Both the position numbers and the translations under genes were made by a program. Below are positions 62,801 to 64,000 of a stretch of DNA of 64,000 nucleotides, in pieces. A model generated the notes under the pieces. The model was not told the origin of the DNA. It saw only the letters and a list, made by a program, of their open reading frames with translations, and did not search any database. Position 1 is the stretch's first letter. Each line of letters starts with the position of its first letter. The stretch spans positions 18,198,613 to 18,262,612 of the forward strand of contig NC_016135.3 of NCBI RefSeq assembly GCF_000005505.3, written 5' to 3'. Source of the DNA: Brachypodium distachyon (Eukaryota > Streptophyta > Magnoliopsida > Poales > Poaceae).

Positions 62801-64000
62801 GTTTTCATGTATGGATAATAAATAAAGCTCATTGTGAAGGAAGGCAACACCCACACAATCGTTATTAAACCATATGGCACACTTGCCATGTCGAAAATGA
62901 CATTCATAATCAACTTTTTCCAAACGTGATACACTAATCAAGTTTCTGTGTAATGAAGGAACATAAAACACATCTCTAAGCAGGATCGTAAATCCATTGG
63001 GTTGCAACTTCAATGCATCTTTTGTTTCTTTGCGTAGTCGGCGTCGAACGGAATCCCTGTAAAGAATTTGCAACATGAACAGTTGCACCAGAGTCAATCT
63101 ACCAAGTAGATTTCGAAAATTGTGTATACAAGGATTCATTTACAAAGGAAATGGAGTTTATACCATTCTTTGCCATGATTGACTTTATCCATTCCGGACA
63201 ATTTTTCTTGTAATGCCCGGTCTTCTTGCAGTGGAGGCATGTGTCTTTGTCCACTGGAAATGTCTTTTGCTGTTGCGGATGTTGCATGGGAGCTTTACCA
63301 TATGGCTTTGAAGGAGAACTTTGATTGCCTTGAATGAAGTTCTTTTTCTTATTATCCCTCACATAGTTCAGAGAACCACCATATGAGGATTTAATTCTGT
63401 CCTCTTCTTGCACACACATGGCTATAGTCTTTTCAATACCCCCCCCTCTGGTTGCATATTGTAGTTGACAACAAAAGTGTCAAACTCTTTTGGCAACGAA
63501 GTTATAACCAGGTGAACAAGCATTGCAGGGTTAATCTCTAGATCAGCATCCATGGGCTTCAACTTAGAAGCCATGTTGCTCATCTTGAGGATATACTCTC
63601 TTATGCCATGTCCTCTTCCTGTGTACTTTTCTGTCACCAGTTGGGTAGCATATATCTTTGAAGAACCAGTAAACTGGATCTTTATCTTTTCAAGATACTC
63701 CCCTATGGAAGCACACTCTGCAATTGAGCCCACAACAGCGTGCTCAATTGTGTTCTTTATGAAAGCCATGCACTTTTTATTGGCGGTGAGCCACTTTTTG
63801 TTCTCAAGGGTGTATGACATCTCCTATGGAGCATGCTCCCTCTTCTTTTTCTCCCAAGCATCATCATCATCTTTTACATCCCTGACTGGCTCTGTAGCCT
63901 TTGGTGGTTGTGGAGTGTCAACCACCCAGTCCACCTCGGCACAAACAAAAGTCAGGTCGACTTTCTTTCTCCACTCAGTGTAGTTGTCACCCCTGAGGGT
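59887..64000 (-). pseudogene. Decayed gag-pol of the copia element
   Basis: Recognisable parts in order: gag (LRGDNYTEWRKKVDLTF near 63980, UBN2-type helix region to 63440), zinc knuckle CLHCKKTGHYKKNC near 63210, protease motif WIDSGATVHVA near 63090, integrase HCRLGHIS and the catalytic segments VIHTDICGPF and [12 protein letters not shown], reverse transcriptase (KARLVAKGFTQREGIDY; YVDD at 60856-60867) and RNase H with the copia hallmark YADFAGDKDDRKSTS. Breaks visible: stop at 63824-63826, frameshift at a run of eight C (63439-63446), frame change near 63110, stop at about 62369, frame changes near 61930 and 61175, and stops near 60991 and 60700. The frames are described as they stand; no repaired product is implied. 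Confidence 0.9.

Larger units (their letters stand above)
59264..64000 (-). mobile_element. Ty1/copia LTR retrotransposon, 3' part (continues past the window)
   Basis: A minus-strand element running from gag at the right edge to a 3' LTR on the left. Domain order (gag, protease, integrase, reverse transcriptase, RNase H) is that of the copia superfamily. The 3' LTR (59264-59701) and polypurine tract (59702-59712) are present. The 5' LTR lies beyond the window. The coding region carries several stops and frameshifts, so the copy is not autonomous. Confidence 0.92.

Overview
The window is nuclear DNA from a grass, most likely a temperate (Pooideae) species. Genes have GT-AG introns, first exons are GC-rich, the intergenic DNA is AT-rich, Stowaway MITEs of the usual grass type are present, and the S-adenosylmethionine decarboxylase and eIF(iso)4G proteins look like wheat-type sequences. 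About eight recognisable genes in 64 kb and few complete transposons suggest a compact genome such as Brachypodium. The species is inference, not shown by the sequence.

Layout. 1-1216 (+): last four exons of a VAN3-binding/FORKED-type protein, cut by the left edge. 1217-6699: intergenic, with a 60-bp tandem repeat, a Stowaway MITE and a possible 65-residue ORF. 6700-9029 (-): COX6b, with four TGGGCY (site II) motifs upstream. 9300-15700: intergenic with MITE debris. 15712-18356 (+): S-adenosylmethionine decarboxylase (SAMDC), including TATA box, leader intron, the tiny/small overlapping uORF pair and an intronless main ORF. 20552-23551 (-): class III peroxidase with a long Pro-rich N-terminal domain. 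26385-27003: hAT-like element. 27459-30936 (+): CDC48B-type AAA ATPase. 31339-33261 (-): CTF7/ECO1 cohesin acetyltransferase, convergent with CDC48B. 36779-39154 (+): folate-biopterin transporter family protein. 40400-41922: duplicated MITE-like repeat, LINE relic and solo LTR. 43150-48739 (+): eIF(iso)4G. 51360-51800 (-): possible RNase H relic. 54986-55714 (-): ribosomal L1-domain protein. 59264 to the right edge (-): 3' part of a decayed Ty1/copia retrotransposon.

The genes are ordinary eukaryotic single genes with no operon-like relation: polyamine synthesis, respiration, translation initiation, ribosome biogenesis, chromatid cohesion, AAA chaperone, transport, cell wall oxidation and vein patterning. 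The observations most worth a second look are the Pro-rich/peroxidase fusion, the SAMDC double-uORF leader, an (GAA)18 tract that forms the predicted 5' splice site of CTF7 intron 1, and the hAT-like element with a GC-rich, possibly captured, interior just upstream of CDC48B. I found no wholly new multi-gene system. Exon boundaries were placed by hand from frame continuity and splice consensus; totals were checked to keep frame.
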